Below, piece after piece: positions 14,587 to 23,763 of a stretch of 23,763 nucleotides of DNA. The notes beneath the pieces were generated by a model, which saw only the letters and a list, made by a program, of their open reading frames with translations, was not told where the DNA came from and searched no databases. Each line of letters opens with the position of its first letter. Position 1 is the stretch's first letter. This DNA is from a virus, in IMG/VR virus record IMGVR_UViG_3300042868_006198, positions 1 through 23,763 of that record, one strand, 5' to 3'. The position numbers and the translations under genes are program-made.

Positions 14587-17500
14587 ATGATTAGAAATCG
14601 TGGTCCTATATCTACGCTTGGGTACAACCTTACCTCTAGGGATCTTCCAGTTGAAGAGGGAGAGACAGAGGGTCCAAGTCCTAACTCTGGACATATAGCA
14701 AAAGCGCTTAACGGTCATCCCGTTATGCGCTTTTTTGCTTCCGCTACAACAGCGTTAGTAGTCACTCACGTAGCTTCTAAGTTTGTTTCAGCTGGAGGAA
14801 TAAAGCTTGCTACAAAGATACAAAAAGCATCGACTTCAAATGGACAATATGCTGGAGTAGCTACTAGGTTCATTGAGAGTGCTGGTAAGATAAAGAAGGC
14901 TCTAGACGAGCTAGAAGGCGTACACAGGAGCGTTGATGGAGTTGATCCGTCAGATGTATATTCTAAATTAGTTTTTGAATCTGGTGGAGAAAGACTAAAA
15001 CAAAATTTAGATAGAGTAACTGGTGGAAGGTTTCTATTAGAGGCTGGTTCTTATCTTACGACTTCTGAAATTAGAGCAGCAGGAAAAGGCATAACCCATG
15101 AACCACCAGCCGTATGGACGATCAAAGATGACATACAACAACTCTTAACCAGAAGAGCTAGAAATTTAGCTGTTGAATTGCCGGCTTTGTACGTTGCCCA
15201 AAGAGCCGTTACAGAGCCACTGTATGGTGATGGCAATAGAAAAGATAGAGGCAAATGGTATAACCCAGTAGATGTTATATCAGACTTTGCTAAGCAGTCA
15301 ACCATAAACATAGCAAGCATGTTAACTCCATTGGAACTTGGTGGAGCAGCACTTTCTAGAGCTAAGTTTCTTGCATCAGCTCCTTATTCTAAGAATCCAA
15401 ATTTAGTTTTAACCGCAAAACAAACTAAGTTATCTGAATCATTCCTAGATATCAAAACTATCCTTGGCAGTTTTGGCCAAGACATGCAAAAGGTTCTGAC
15501 TGGATTAACAAAAAACACAACAGCCTTAGGGGTTGCTTTTAGCTCTGCAGCGGATACGGTACAAAACTCTCCTGGAAGCTCAGTTTTTGCTCTTCAACAA
15601 GCAAGAAGAGGTGGACAAAAAGCAGCACAAGCAGCTTCCGATAGAGGTGCTGGAAAATTACAAACCGCTGCTGCGTCAGTAAAAGGTTATCTATTTGGTC
15701 ATCAAGTCAAAAATCCTTTAGACATAGACAGTGGTCAAAGATTCCAGGGTGCAATAGATGCAATTCCAGCTTTAAGAGGAACTACATCAGCATTTTCTAA
15801 TTTTAGAACTAATTTTAGAACAGGAAAAATTGCATATGACGTACTTGGTGGAGCACTAGCATATGATGAAGCTCTTCGTAAAGTAAGTGGATCAGTAAGC
15901 GGAGGTCCTGCAGGGACAGGGCAAGAACTTCTTAAAACAGCAATATCAAACATAAGAGATTTACACACTAGTAAGTTTTCAGATTTTTCAACTTCTTTAC
16001 TTCAGGGAATGTTTGGAGCTGGAAGCGTAAATAAAGGTTTGACTTCTGGTGACTTTGGCAAAAACATGCAGGAGCATGAGTACAAGAAATATCTTAGACA
16101 TCAATTAGTTAATAGTGGAGTTAGTAAAGATACAGCATCAAGGTTTGTTCAATCGGTAGGCGTAGGTGAAATCCCAGGATCTCTTGGTGGAGCTACAAAC
16201 GTTACAAGAAGATTGCGCTTAGGCACACAAGAAATTGTAGATGATAATAATGTAGATGATTTTTTTCAACAATTAATAGACAGAACAAGTCATACAGCTG
16301 GTTATGCTGATCCATCTTTTACAAAAGATGCTTTGGCAAATTCTATTGAACTAACAGACATACTTTTTGCGCAAAAACAATTTAGAGAAACTCTAGAAGC
16401 TAAAATATCAAATTCATGGGCTAAGGTTTATGACAGTCATGTTGAGACTGGAAGAAGTTTAGTTAGACCACAAAAGGTAAGTTATTCTGATTTTGCAGGA
16501 GATGTTACTCCAGATAAAGCTGACTATTTAGCTAGATCAGTTGCCGATACAATGGGCATAAAGCTTATTGATAAAGATGGTAGAAGACTTTCAAAAAATG
16601 TAATTGGAGACAGTTTAGCTAAACGTGGCATAAACGTAGAAGATACTGGACAATTAAGAGCATATCTAATAGAGAATAGGAGAATGACTTCTCCTGTACA
16701 TGGAGATGGATTTAATGTATTTGGATTAAAACCATTATTAATTGACGAAGCTTTTCAAAAGGGTTTATTTAGTCGCCTAGAAGACGACCAAAAAAATGTT
16801 ATTGAAGAATTAGCTACACAAATAGCCAGGACAGATCCTTTGTCTTCTACGATAGGCTACTCACAAATGAAAGGCGTTTACCAGACTAGATCTGGAGAAG
16901 TTTTAGACACAACTAGAATAACAGGAATGCTATCAAGAGGTGTTGATTTCCTGAGAGATAATACACAAATACCTGTCCTTAAATTTAACCCGCTTGATAT
17001 GATTGGCCAAGGCGGTGCTCAGGGTATAGATAAAAGAAGAATGTTTGAATACACAGAAGGTTTTTCTGCCCAACCTTTTGGCAATCTTGGAGAAGAAACT
17101 CCTAACCTTTATATATTTAGTCAAGAAAAAAGAGGGTTTTTTGGAGCAAAGGGAAGTATATCACTATTATCCAATGATAGTAATGGATCTTCAGTTATCA
17201 AAAAAATGCCCGGGCTATATAGGCAATTTTCAACTAATGAAAACGATATGTTCTCTAGGGCTGCTAGGTCTGTTGCACAAAGGCAGCTTACATTAGCACT
17301 TGATGCAAGGGGTCCACAAGATGATAGTTCCTTAGGTCTTCTTGATAGAGTTAAGAAAAAATTTGACGTAGCAGAAGAACAACAAAACTCACTTGCTAGA
17401 TATATTGGAAGATTCCGCAAAAGAAGAACTGACATAAATAATCCAACTGTATTTGCAAGACTTATGGCAGATGAAGAAGTATCCGTTGGAAGAAATAGGA

Positions 17501-20500
17501 CTTTATCATTAAGACAAACTGTAGAAGGAACAGATACTGAAGCTCCTAAATTTGGAGTAGTTGATCAAGAAGGAAATGTAATATACGATCACAAATCTGT
17601 ACTTAATGCATACGAATCTTTTAGAAGAAGAACACAAAGTTATGGAACTCCAGTTTCTGTAATAAAAGAATTTGAAAAAAGAAACTCAGGATTCTTAACA
17701 AATACTTTAGATGGATCAGTTGTTTCATTAAGTGGAGTAACTTCAGATTCACAGTTAAGAGATTTTGCTTTAGAAGAATTAAAAAGAGCAGAACAAGCAG
17801 CAGTAAACGCAAGGTCTTATGGAGTAGACTCAAGAGCAATTGCAGCATCTTCTAGTCTTGTAAGAAAACAAATGTCTCAATTTAACTTGAATGAAGTTTC
17901 TGGAAAATCTTCTGTATCTCCAACTATTTCAACAAGGTTTGACGAATTAAGAGAATCAATTTTCCAATTAGCTTTACAGAGAAGATCTTTTGAATCCCTA
18001 TCTTCTGGTGGTTCAATTAATCCAGGTCAACTAGCTGTAGATATAGAGGAAATAGTATCTGACCTTAGAAGAAGAAATGTTATAAGTCAATCTCAAGCGA
18101 CAGAAGCTAGAGCAGCAGGCCTTTCTGCAGTATTAAACTTTGTTGCTTTTAGTGGATACAAAAAAACAGCTACACAAGGGTCTAACTTATCTGAAGCGCT
18201 ATCTGGCTTATTGGCAATCAGAAATCAACCAGCTACTTCAGAGTCGTACAAATCATTGTTGCACCCTTTTACTTCAGCGAGTGTTTCCAACGTTGGAACT
18301 TTAGGATTTGGAACTGGCATTACTAATTTATTTAGGCCAGCAATCGTAGCAAATTTAAAGCCCGCAGACTATAGCTTAAATGAACTACATTCTAATCCAC
18401 TTGGAAATCAAGGCACTGTTTACGTTCCAACATTTGCAACAGCAGTTGGCTCAGTTGGATTTAAAAGAGCTACAAAAAATATATTAGGAATTAATACATA
18501 TGACGATGCAGGGTCTTTTAGCTCTGCTTCTGTAGCTGTTTCTCATGGAGTTGAAAGATTAAATAAATATTTTGAAACATTTGGATTAGGATTAGATACT
18601 TCTCAATATAGTGGCCCCTTAGATCTATATGCTCGTGGAATGGTTGGAAAAAGAGTTCTACCTTTAGTTGCTGGAGGAACTGCAATAGTTGCAGCAGATA
18701 GAACAATTGGTGGCGCAGTAAATGAAAAAGATGAAGAGGGCAATAGAGTATATTCACCTTTCCTATTAGGAAAAGTTGCAAAAGGAGCAGTTGAAACACA
18801 GTCTGTTCTTTCCGGAATCACCCCTGGTGGCATGTCCTATAATGAGAAGAAAGAGCAGCTAACTGAAGGCGAAGTGCCGATTAAGCAAGGAAGGTTTTGG
18901 CCGCTTGGAGTAACTCCATTTGCTGGTGGAAAAACAATGTACCACAGACCTTCTTATTATAGAAGGTTAATGGCTGGGTCTTCTTATACTGAGGAATCTT
19001 TTGGCAGTCCAATGGAAAGACTTGCCTTTGGTTACGACTTTTCTCCACTTAGACCTTTTGATCCATATAGATTTGAAAAACAACACTATGAGGATAGACC
19101 ATACCCTGTAACTGGTGAATATTTTTCTGGACCATTTGGCCCAATAACTCCGCTACTAAACGCAACAGTAGGAAAGATACTAAAACCACAAATCAGAATG
19201 CATAGGCAAGAAGTTGAACAGGGTCTTGCCAATTACTCTGCAGCAGGTGAAAGCGGAGCTTACAATGCAGAAGGTTTGTCCGGGTACGGTGGAGACCAGT
19301 ATGCTTCAGGATACGTAGGAGCAACAGGGTCTGCTTACGGTGGGGCTTACGGATTGGGTTCTTCTCCTTTGTCAGGTTCTAACCAAAGACTAGCATCAGC
19401 TGGGTCATACTCAATGCAGACAGGTTCGAATATGGCTTCTACAGCTATATCGAATATTAACAGTAGGTATGTTCAGGCAAGTCAGTATGGCCCAATGCCA
19501 AGGCCAGGAGTCGTTCCACCAAATATAATCCCAGCAGGAAGACCAGTCCCGAGTGCTAAACTTGGAATCCAAGCCGGAGATATTGGTTACAGGACACAAG
19601 AAATGGCTGGTATATATGGATTTGGATTTGGCTCATTAAGAGAAGCTTATGGCTTTGGTCAATCTGACCTTCAACCACAGGTATCAGTGCTTCAATCTGC
19701 ATCTAAAGCTTATGGATCAGGAAGAGCATTCTGGGATCTAAACTTAGGTGGCTTAGGTGATATTCCCATTAAGCCAGAAGGTGCTTTGGGCAACGTAGAA
19801 ATATCTGAAATTGTTAGAAGATTTATTCCAAAAGAAAGAACAGATGTTACACAAATAAACCCAATCCCTAACACTATGGGAGTTCAATACCCCTTCTTGC
19901 CAGGATCAAATTATTTTAATAACTTCAAACAAGGTGACCCTTATACTAAAGTTCCGGAAGGTGAAATTAGACTTCCAGGTATAGGTTATAGAAGATTAAA
20001 CCCAAACATGGGAGACTATAACGATCCACTAACGCAATTGGATATCCTTTCCGACGTAGCTCCTTACTCTAAAGAATTTAGATCTTTAAATAATAAAATG
20101 AGCCCATCTTCTTTGGATCCAGGACAAAGAAAAAAGTTAGAAGAAATACGAGCACAGGTAGAAGACACTACCAAAAAGTATAATTTCAGTCCTTATAAAT
20201 ATAAATACTCTTCTCCAGAAGAACAAGGTATGTCAAAGTCATTTTTTGGTGCCGCTAGAATAGGTGAGTACATAGCGCACAGAGATACATTTATAAATAC
20301 AAAAATTATGCCCAAAAGGACTGCTCAAGAAGACTGGGAGAGAAGAAATGTTTATGGTTCTACTTTTCCACAATGGCAGAATCCAATTGAAAGCTTTATT
20401 AAGCCAATGTACTACAAGTCGCAAAGCAGAAGTCCATTAACTAGCGGACTTATGATGGCTGGCATTGGTGCTGCTTTTGGTAGGGGCCCTACTGCAAAGG

Positions 20501-21252
20501 CAGCAGGAACATTAATTGGTTTTGCAACAGGTGCTGGTTATAGCATGTTTAATAAAGCTAGGCAACAAATAACTGGTGAAACATTTATTCCAAAAGAAAG
20601 AAAAAAACAATTAGCATTAGAAGAAAATATAGATATATTAAACTATGTTAAAAATACTTCTTTAGCAAACCGAGCCGAACAAATGGGCGACACTCAAGGT
20701 GCAGCCCAATTTAAGCAAGCTGCCAAAAGAACAATGTATGGAGCTGACATATATGGTTCTTCTGTTGACACTCTATCTTTGGCTATACCAAAGAGGAAAC
20801 GTGAACATTTTAAAGAAATGTTAAATGCTCCAGTGCAAGAAAGAGAAAGAATTCTTTCTACAGCACCAAGGTTAGAGAGAAGAATATATGAAGCAGCATG
20901 GGGAATGAAAGTAGAAAAAAGACCAGATCTAGTAGAACATTTTTCTAGGCACGAATTACCCGATGCATCATGGGAGGGGTGGAACCCAAGTACTAATATG
21001 GAACATGTTAAAATTAATATGGGTCAATCAATGGGAATAAATATGGCGCAAATGGGTTACTATCCACAACAGATAAAAGAAGCAAGTCTAGCAAATCCTA
21101 GTTACCCAAACTTTAACCAACAATCAAACTCACAAGATGTTGGACAACAAATTAGAATGATGATGTCCCGAAATGGCATGAGTGGAAGTGTTGTCCCAGT
21201 TATGAACGGTTCTGGATCTTCTGGTGTAGATATATATTCTGGTGTTAGGTAA
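14587..21252 (+). CDS. Giant virion protein in tape-measure position
   Basis: A 2221-residue protein, by far the longest here, following two chaperones as tape measure genes do. AAAGGA lies about 10 nt upstream. I see no cysteine in it. Regions by residue: 40-90 a mildly hydrophobic helix; 100-1280 mixed, charged, Ser/Ala/Gly-rich without long regular coiled coils; 1352-1380 a hydrophobic stretch (VLPLVAGGTAIVAAD); about 1445-1540 a Tyr/Pro/Arg-rich block (MYHRPSYYRRLMAG, HYEDRPYPVTGEYF, LLNATVGKILKP); about 1545-1690 Gly/Tyr/Ser-rich low complexity; 1956-1990 a second hydrophobic Ala/Gly stretch (LMMAGIGAAFG). No peptidase or lysozyme motif was recognised. It is either the tape measure or an internal protein ejected with DNA; poor coiled-coil character favours keeping both options open. 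Confidence 0.55.
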   Translation: MIRNRGPISTLGYNLTSRDLPVEEGETEGPSPNSGHIAKALNGHPVMRFFASATTALVVTHVASKFVSAGGIKLATKIQKASTSNGQYAGVATRFIESAGKIKKALDELEGVHRSVDGVDPSDVYSKLVFESGGERLKQNLDRVTGGRFLLEAGSYLTTSEIRAAGKGITHEPPAVWTIKDDIQQLLTRRARNLAVELPALYVAQRAVTEPLYGDGNRKDRGKWYNPVDVISDFAKQSTINIASMLTPLELGGAALSRAKFLASAPYSKNPNLVLTAKQTKLSESFLDIKTILGSFGQDMQKVLTGLTKNTTALGVAFSSAADTVQNSPGSSVFALQQARRGGQKAAQAASDRGAGKLQTAAASVKGYLFGHQVKNPLDIDSGQRFQGAIDAIPALRGTTSAFSNFRTNFRTGKIAYDVLGGALAYDEALRKVSGSVSGGPAGTGQELLKTAISNIRDLHTSKFSDFSTSLLQGMFGAGSVNKGLTSGDFGKNMQEHEYKKYLRHQLVNSGVSKDTASRFVQSVGVGEIPGSLGGATNVTRRLRLGTQEIVDDNNVDDFFQQLIDRTSHTAGYADPSFTKDALANSIELTDILFAQKQFRETLEAKISNSWAKVYDSHVETGRSLVRPQKVSYSDFAGDVTPDKADYLARSVADTMGIKLIDKDGRRLSKNVIGDSLAKRGINVEDTGQLRAYLIENRRMTSPVHGDGFNVFGLKPLLIDEAFQKGLFSRLEDDQKNVIEELATQIARTDPLSSTIGYSQMKGVYQTRSGEVLDTTRITGMLSRGVDFLRDNTQIPVLKFNPLDMIGQGGAQGIDKRRMFEYTEGFSAQPFGNLGEETPNLYIFSQEKRGFFGAKGSISLLSNDSNGSSVIKKMPGLYRQFSTNENDMFSRAARSVAQRQLTLALDARGPQDDSSLGLLDRVKKKFDVAEEQQNSLARYIGRFRKRRTDINNPTVFARLMADEEVSVGRNRTLSLRQTVEGTDTEAPKFGVVDQEGNVIYDHKSVLNAYESFRRRTQSYGTPVSVIKEFEKRNSGFLTNTLDGSVVSLSGVTSDSQLRDFALEELKRAEQAAVNARSYGVDSRAIAASSSLVRKQMSQFNLNEVSGKSSVSPTISTRFDELRESIFQLALQRRSFESLSSGGSINPGQLAVDIEEIVSDLRRRNVISQSQATEARAAGLSAVLNFVAFSGYKKTATQGSNLSEALSGLLAIRNQPATSESYKSLLHPFTSASVSNVGTLGFGTGITNLFRPAIVANLKPADYSLNELHSNPLGNQGTVYVPTFATAVGSVGFKRATKNILGINTYDDAGSFSSASVAVSHGVERLNKYFETFGLGLDTSQYSGPLDLYARGMVGKRVLPLVAGGTAIVAADRTIGGAVNEKDEEGNRVYSPFLLGKVAKGAVETQSVLSGITPGGMSYNEKKEQLTEGEVPIKQGRFWPLGVTPFAGGKTMYHRPSYYRRLMAGSSYTEESFGSPMERLAFGYDFSPLRPFDPYRFEKQHYEDRPYPVTGEYFSGPFGPITPLLNATVGKILKPQIRMHRQEVEQGLANYSAAGESGAYNAEGLSGYGGDQYASGYVGATGSAYGGAYGLGSSPLSGSNQRLASAGSYSMQTGSNMASTAISNINSRYVQASQYGPMPRPGVVPPNIIPAGRPVPSAKLGIQAGDIGYRTQEMAGIYGFGFGSLREAYGFGQSDLQPQVSVLQSASKAYGSGRAFWDLNLGGLGDIPIKPEGALGNVEISEIVRRFIPKERTDVTQINPIPNTMGVQYPFLPGSNYFNNFKQGDPYTKVPEGEIRLPGIGYRRLNPNMGDYNDPLTQLDILSDVAPYSKEFRSLNNKMSPSSLDPGQRKKLEEIRAQVEDTTKKYNFSPYKYKYSSPEEQGMSKSFFGAARIGEYIAHRDTFINTKIMPKRTAQEDWERRNVYGSTFPQWQNPIESFIKPMYYKSQSRSPLTSGLMMAGIGAAFGRGPTAKAAGTLIGFATGAGYSMFNKARQQITGETFIPKERKKQLALEENIDILNYVKNTSLANRAEQMGDTQGAAQFKQAAKRTMYGADIYGSSVDTLSLAIPKRKREHFKEMLNAPVQERERILSTAPRLERRIYEAAWGMKVEKRPDLVEHFSRHELPDASWEGWNPSTNMEHVKINMGQSMGINMAQMGYYPQQIKEASLANPSYPNFNQQSNSQDVGQQIRMMMSRNGMSGSVVPVMNGSGSSGVDIYSGVR

Positions 21253-21258
21253 ATTTAA

Positions 21259-23763
21259 ATGAGTACAGTAAATCCAAAAATTAGTCAGAGAGCAGCCCAA
21301 CTAGCTCTATCTACTTTCCCGCAGTATAAAGGCATTAGAGTTGATGTTGACACAGATGGAAAACTTCTATACGTAGACCCTGTTACGGGAGCATCTAGCA
21401 ATGATCGAGATCTTATTCTTAATGATAGGCGAACTTTAGGATTAGTAGATTATAGATTATTTAATCCTGGTGTTGGCGGCAATGCTTTAAGAAACATCGG
21501 TACATCGCAAGGGGCCTTGCAGCTAGACAGTGAAGTGATGGTAGTAAATCAATTCTTAAGAGGTGCCAGCACAGATCCAATTAAAGCTCAAAGATTAAGA
21601 AATCTAGGACTTGGTGACATGATTGGAGAAGAAATAACTGGAGAACTCTATAAATTTAACACTAGAGGCCAACAAGGTGCTATAAGACAGATACAACTTT
21701 TAGGAATAGACAAAGCAGCAGCAGCCTCTTCTCAAACTGATGAAGGTTTTACATTCCTTACCCTCAAGAGGAAAAGTGGGGAGTTATCCCCAATGCAAGC
21801 ATCTTATTTAAGGATTGTTTCTGGGGCAGAACAAATAAGGCCACAATTCTTAGCTACATTAGCTGAAGAAACAATTGACCCAATTACTGGTGAAGTAAGT
21901 CAAAATTGGTCTAAGATTGGAAAGTTAGCAAAAAGACTCCAAAGCACTATGTCTCCAAGAAACGTTGCAATTGGTGAAGAATTTATTCAACAACATTTAG
22001 ACATAACAAGACCAGGTATCATGACGCCATTTGGGCGCATGGCTGGTAGTACAATTAAATTTGATCAAAGAATGATCAGAGTTGAATCAACTGCAGCAAG
22101 ATTTGAATTAATGTTTAGAGATCCGACTAAAGGAATCCCTATAAGAGAATCCGATGGATTAGTATTAACTCCACAACAAATATCTGAATACAATGAAAGA
22201 ATTGTTGGGTTTGAGGAGATACCTAATTATCAGTTAACTCAAGCAGAAAGACAGCTTCTTTCGGCAGGACCAGATGAAGGAGACATAGCACAAGGTCTTA
22301 CTGGAAATGATTCAGTAAAAGATCTTTGGGACAGAAGATTAACCATAAGAAGAAACAGAGAGATGCAAAGCTTTAAAGACTTGTATGGTTTTGACGACAC
22401 ACAAATTGCAAAAATACAAACTGCTTTTGATCAAGCTAATATAGAACTTGATGATCCATTAAACGTATCTCTTATCGAGGGGACACGTGCTGAAAGACAA
22501 TTCAAACTTATGAAAGAGAAGATAAAAGCAACTGACAATGATCTCTTTGAAAAAATGGAAGTAGCCATTAATGGAATGGAAAAAGCTAGAGATGGTCAGT
22601 TCTATATAACACCTCAATTACTAGAGGATATGGAAAAAGGTTTTCAATCACAACTAGACGCACGAGGAGCAGAACTAAGAGCACAAGGAAGAGTTTTAAC
22701 TTTAGATGAAAGTAATGAAATAAAAGCTCTTGAAAAACAGATTGAACATATTCAAAGTGCAAAAAAGAAAATTGATTCTGGAGATGTAATAGCAAGAGTT
22801 AACGGTGAATTTGGTCAATTTAAAGGTGAAGCCATGGTCTTAGGTCATAAGCAGGCAGAAAGATTTAGAGATGCAGAAACTGGGTTGATTCCATATGTTA
22901 TAGGAGACGCTACTGCCATTAAAGGTGAAGTTGGAAGCAGAACGGCAAGAAACTTCTTAATGGATGTGGGCGATACTTCAACAGTAACTTTTACCGATCC
23001 GCTAATGATGTTATATCATGGAGAGTACTTTACTCAACCAGCAATGATTGCATCGATTAAACAAAATGCAAGCTACAGTTTTGATAAAATGCAAGAGTTT
23101 ATGAAAACAGGCGATGTACCAGATGATGTAATGAAGGCTCTAAGAAAAGACATTGAGGGAGACATAAAAACGATAGAAGCATTTATGTTAGACCCACAAA
23201 CAAGAATGTCACATCTTATTAAGAAAAGGGAAGCAGAAGAAATTATGGCACAGATGGCTTCTGGAATCAGAGTAAATCAGATTCCAGCCATGGTGAGAAG
23301 AGTGAGTGACCACTATAGTTCTCAAGTAGTAAGATATAAAGACGGCAGAGTGGATGCCGTAATGCCCACAGCCGGAAGATATAGTTTAAGAACACTTGAA
23401 TCAAGAATAAATTATGGAGAAGATTTTATGTCATACCAAGGATATGATATAAATCTGGCAGATTACGGCGTTGACACCAGTGTTGTTACACCATATGGGC
23501 GTATGCCTGGTTCAACAAAAGGAATAAAAACAGCAGGCTTTAGAATTAAAGATAAGACATTAATGATGTCTGGTGACGCAGCATATCTTTATCAACACGC
23601 TTTAGGTGGATTTGACTTGGACGACAAAGGTATACCCTTGATGTCTACGTTTAAAGACGCTAATAATAATAAAAGGTTAGCTTTTTTTACATTAAGACAG
23701 CCAACTTCATATCAGGAATACATAGCAATGAGCGCTGATCTTTCTGACTCCTCTACCGTGAAT
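21259..23763 (+). CDS. Putative two-barrel (DPBB) RNA polymerase-like virion protein, 3'-partial
   Basis: An open frame of 835 codons with no stop reaches the right edge. The start is ATG 6 nt after the previous stop, with a weak AGGT. No cysteine is seen. Motifs in order: TPFGRMAGST (256-265); DGLVLTP (299-305); ARDGQFYITPQLL (443-455), like the D-G-x-x-x-I-S element of cellular RNA-dependent and YonO/crAss-like polymerases; GQFKGEAMV (519-527), like their G-G-x-K-G element in the first barrel; TPYGRMPGST (744-753), giving R748-x-P750; and GGFDLDDKG (783-791), 37 residues on, where beta' has FDGD after its R-x-P. The first Asp of DFDGD is Gly here. Motif order and spacing support a divergent single-chain polymerase, probably packaged; the missing Asp and missing C-terminus keep this tentative. 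Otherwise it is an unassigned large virion protein. Confidence 0.42.
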   Translation, partial: MSTVNPKISQRAAQLALSTFPQYKGIRVDVDTDGKLLYVDPVTGASSNDRDLILNDRRTLGLVDYRLFNPGVGGNALRNIGTSQGALQLDSEVMVVNQFLRGASTDPIKAQRLRNLGLGDMIGEEITGELYKFNTRGQQGAIRQIQLLGIDKAAAASSQTDEGFTFLTLKRKSGELSPMQASYLRIVSGAEQIRPQFLATLAEETIDPITGEVSQNWSKIGKLAKRLQSTMSPRNVAIGEEFIQQHLDITRPGIMTPFGRMAGSTIKFDQRMIRVESTAARFELMFRDPTKGIPIRESDGLVLTPQQISEYNERIVGFEEIPNYQLTQAERQLLSAGPDEGDIAQGLTGNDSVKDLWDRRLTIRRNREMQSFKDLYGFDDTQIAKIQTAFDQANIELDDPLNVSLIEGTRAERQFKLMKEKIKATDNDLFEKMEVAINGMEKARDGQFYITPQLLEDMEKGFQSQLDARGAELRAQGRVLTLDESNEIKALEKQIEHIQSAKKKIDSGDVIARVNGEFGQFKGEAMVLGHKQAERFRDAETGLIPYVIGDATAIKGEVGSRTARNFLMDVGDTSTVTFTDPLMMLYHGEYFTQPAMIASIKQNASYSFDKMQEFMKTGDVPDDVMKALRKDIEGDIKTIEAFMLDPQTRMSHLIKKREAEEIMAQMASGIRVNQIPAMVRRVSDHYSSQVVRYKDGRVDAVMPTAGRYSLRTLESRINYGEDFMSYQGYDINLADYGVDTSVVTPYGRMPGSTKGIKTAGFRIKDKTLMMSGDAAYLYQHALGGFDLDDKGIPLMSTFKDANNNKRLAFFTLRQPTSYQEYIAMSADLSDSSTVN

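Noticed and set aside
17045-17296. An 83-codon frame inside the giant gene
   Set aside because: It is an internal out-of-frame reading of the 2221-codon gene, with no independent support.
1400-22795. Numerous reverse-strand frames of 60-120 codons
   Set aside because: All lie opposite convincing + strand genes, have odd composition (strings of Leu/Phe/Ser, Cys/His-rich) and lack ribosome binding sites; they are complements of coding sequence.
1-23763. tRNA genes, CRISPR arrays, insertion sequences, integrase or attachment sites
   Set aside because: I looked for these on both strands and saw none; nearly all sequence is accounted for by protein genes, and no gene-free stretch exceeds about 110 nt.

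Overview
The window reads as one side of the late region of a large, AT-rich tailed bacteriophage with a contractile tail (myovirus type). Every credible gene is on the + strand, tightly packed with 1-30 nt gaps or short overlaps, and TAA, TAG and TGA all occur as stops, so the standard bacterial code fits. Many genes have clear Shine-Dalgarno sites (AAGGA, GGAGG). Terminase, portal and capsid genes are not in the window and presumably lie upstream. The host cannot be read from the sequence. The dense 2-oxoglutarate (2OG) oxygenase content resembles that of aquatic phages, but that is inference.

Region 1 (1-5214) is a modification cassette: four tandem paralogous Fe(II)/2OG oxygenases (the first cut by the window edge), an FkbM-type methyltransferase, then two more, divergent 2OG oxygenases. 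Its target (virion protein, glycan or other) is unknown.

Region 2 (5215-9353) holds a small hypothetical gene with an internal tandem repeat, two likely neck/head-tail connector proteins, a tail-sheath-like protein whose reading frame is broken by an apparent +1 shift near its 5' end, and a likely tail terminator. Region 3 (9354-13351) holds the main tail sheath gene, the main tail tube gene, a strong intrinsic terminator, a second tube paralogue, and a third, more distant tube-like gene that also needs a +1 shift just after its start. Region 4 (13352-14569) holds two tandem tail assembly chaperone paralogues in the same frame, separated by one UAA codon.

Region 5 (14587-23763) holds a 2221-residue cysteine-free protein in the tape-measure position, then an open-ended gene (835 codons visible, also cysteine-free). 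The latter carries, in order, motifs resembling the two double-psi beta-barrels of multisubunit-type RNA polymerases: a DG...TP motif, a G-x-x-KG motif, an R-x-P motif, and FDLDDK where FDGD is expected. My leading hypothesis for the most interesting item is that this is a divergent single-chain two-barrel RNA polymerase carried in the virion. A recurring element built on TACTAT upstream of three late genes, with an extended -10 upstream of a fourth, may be the late promoter set.
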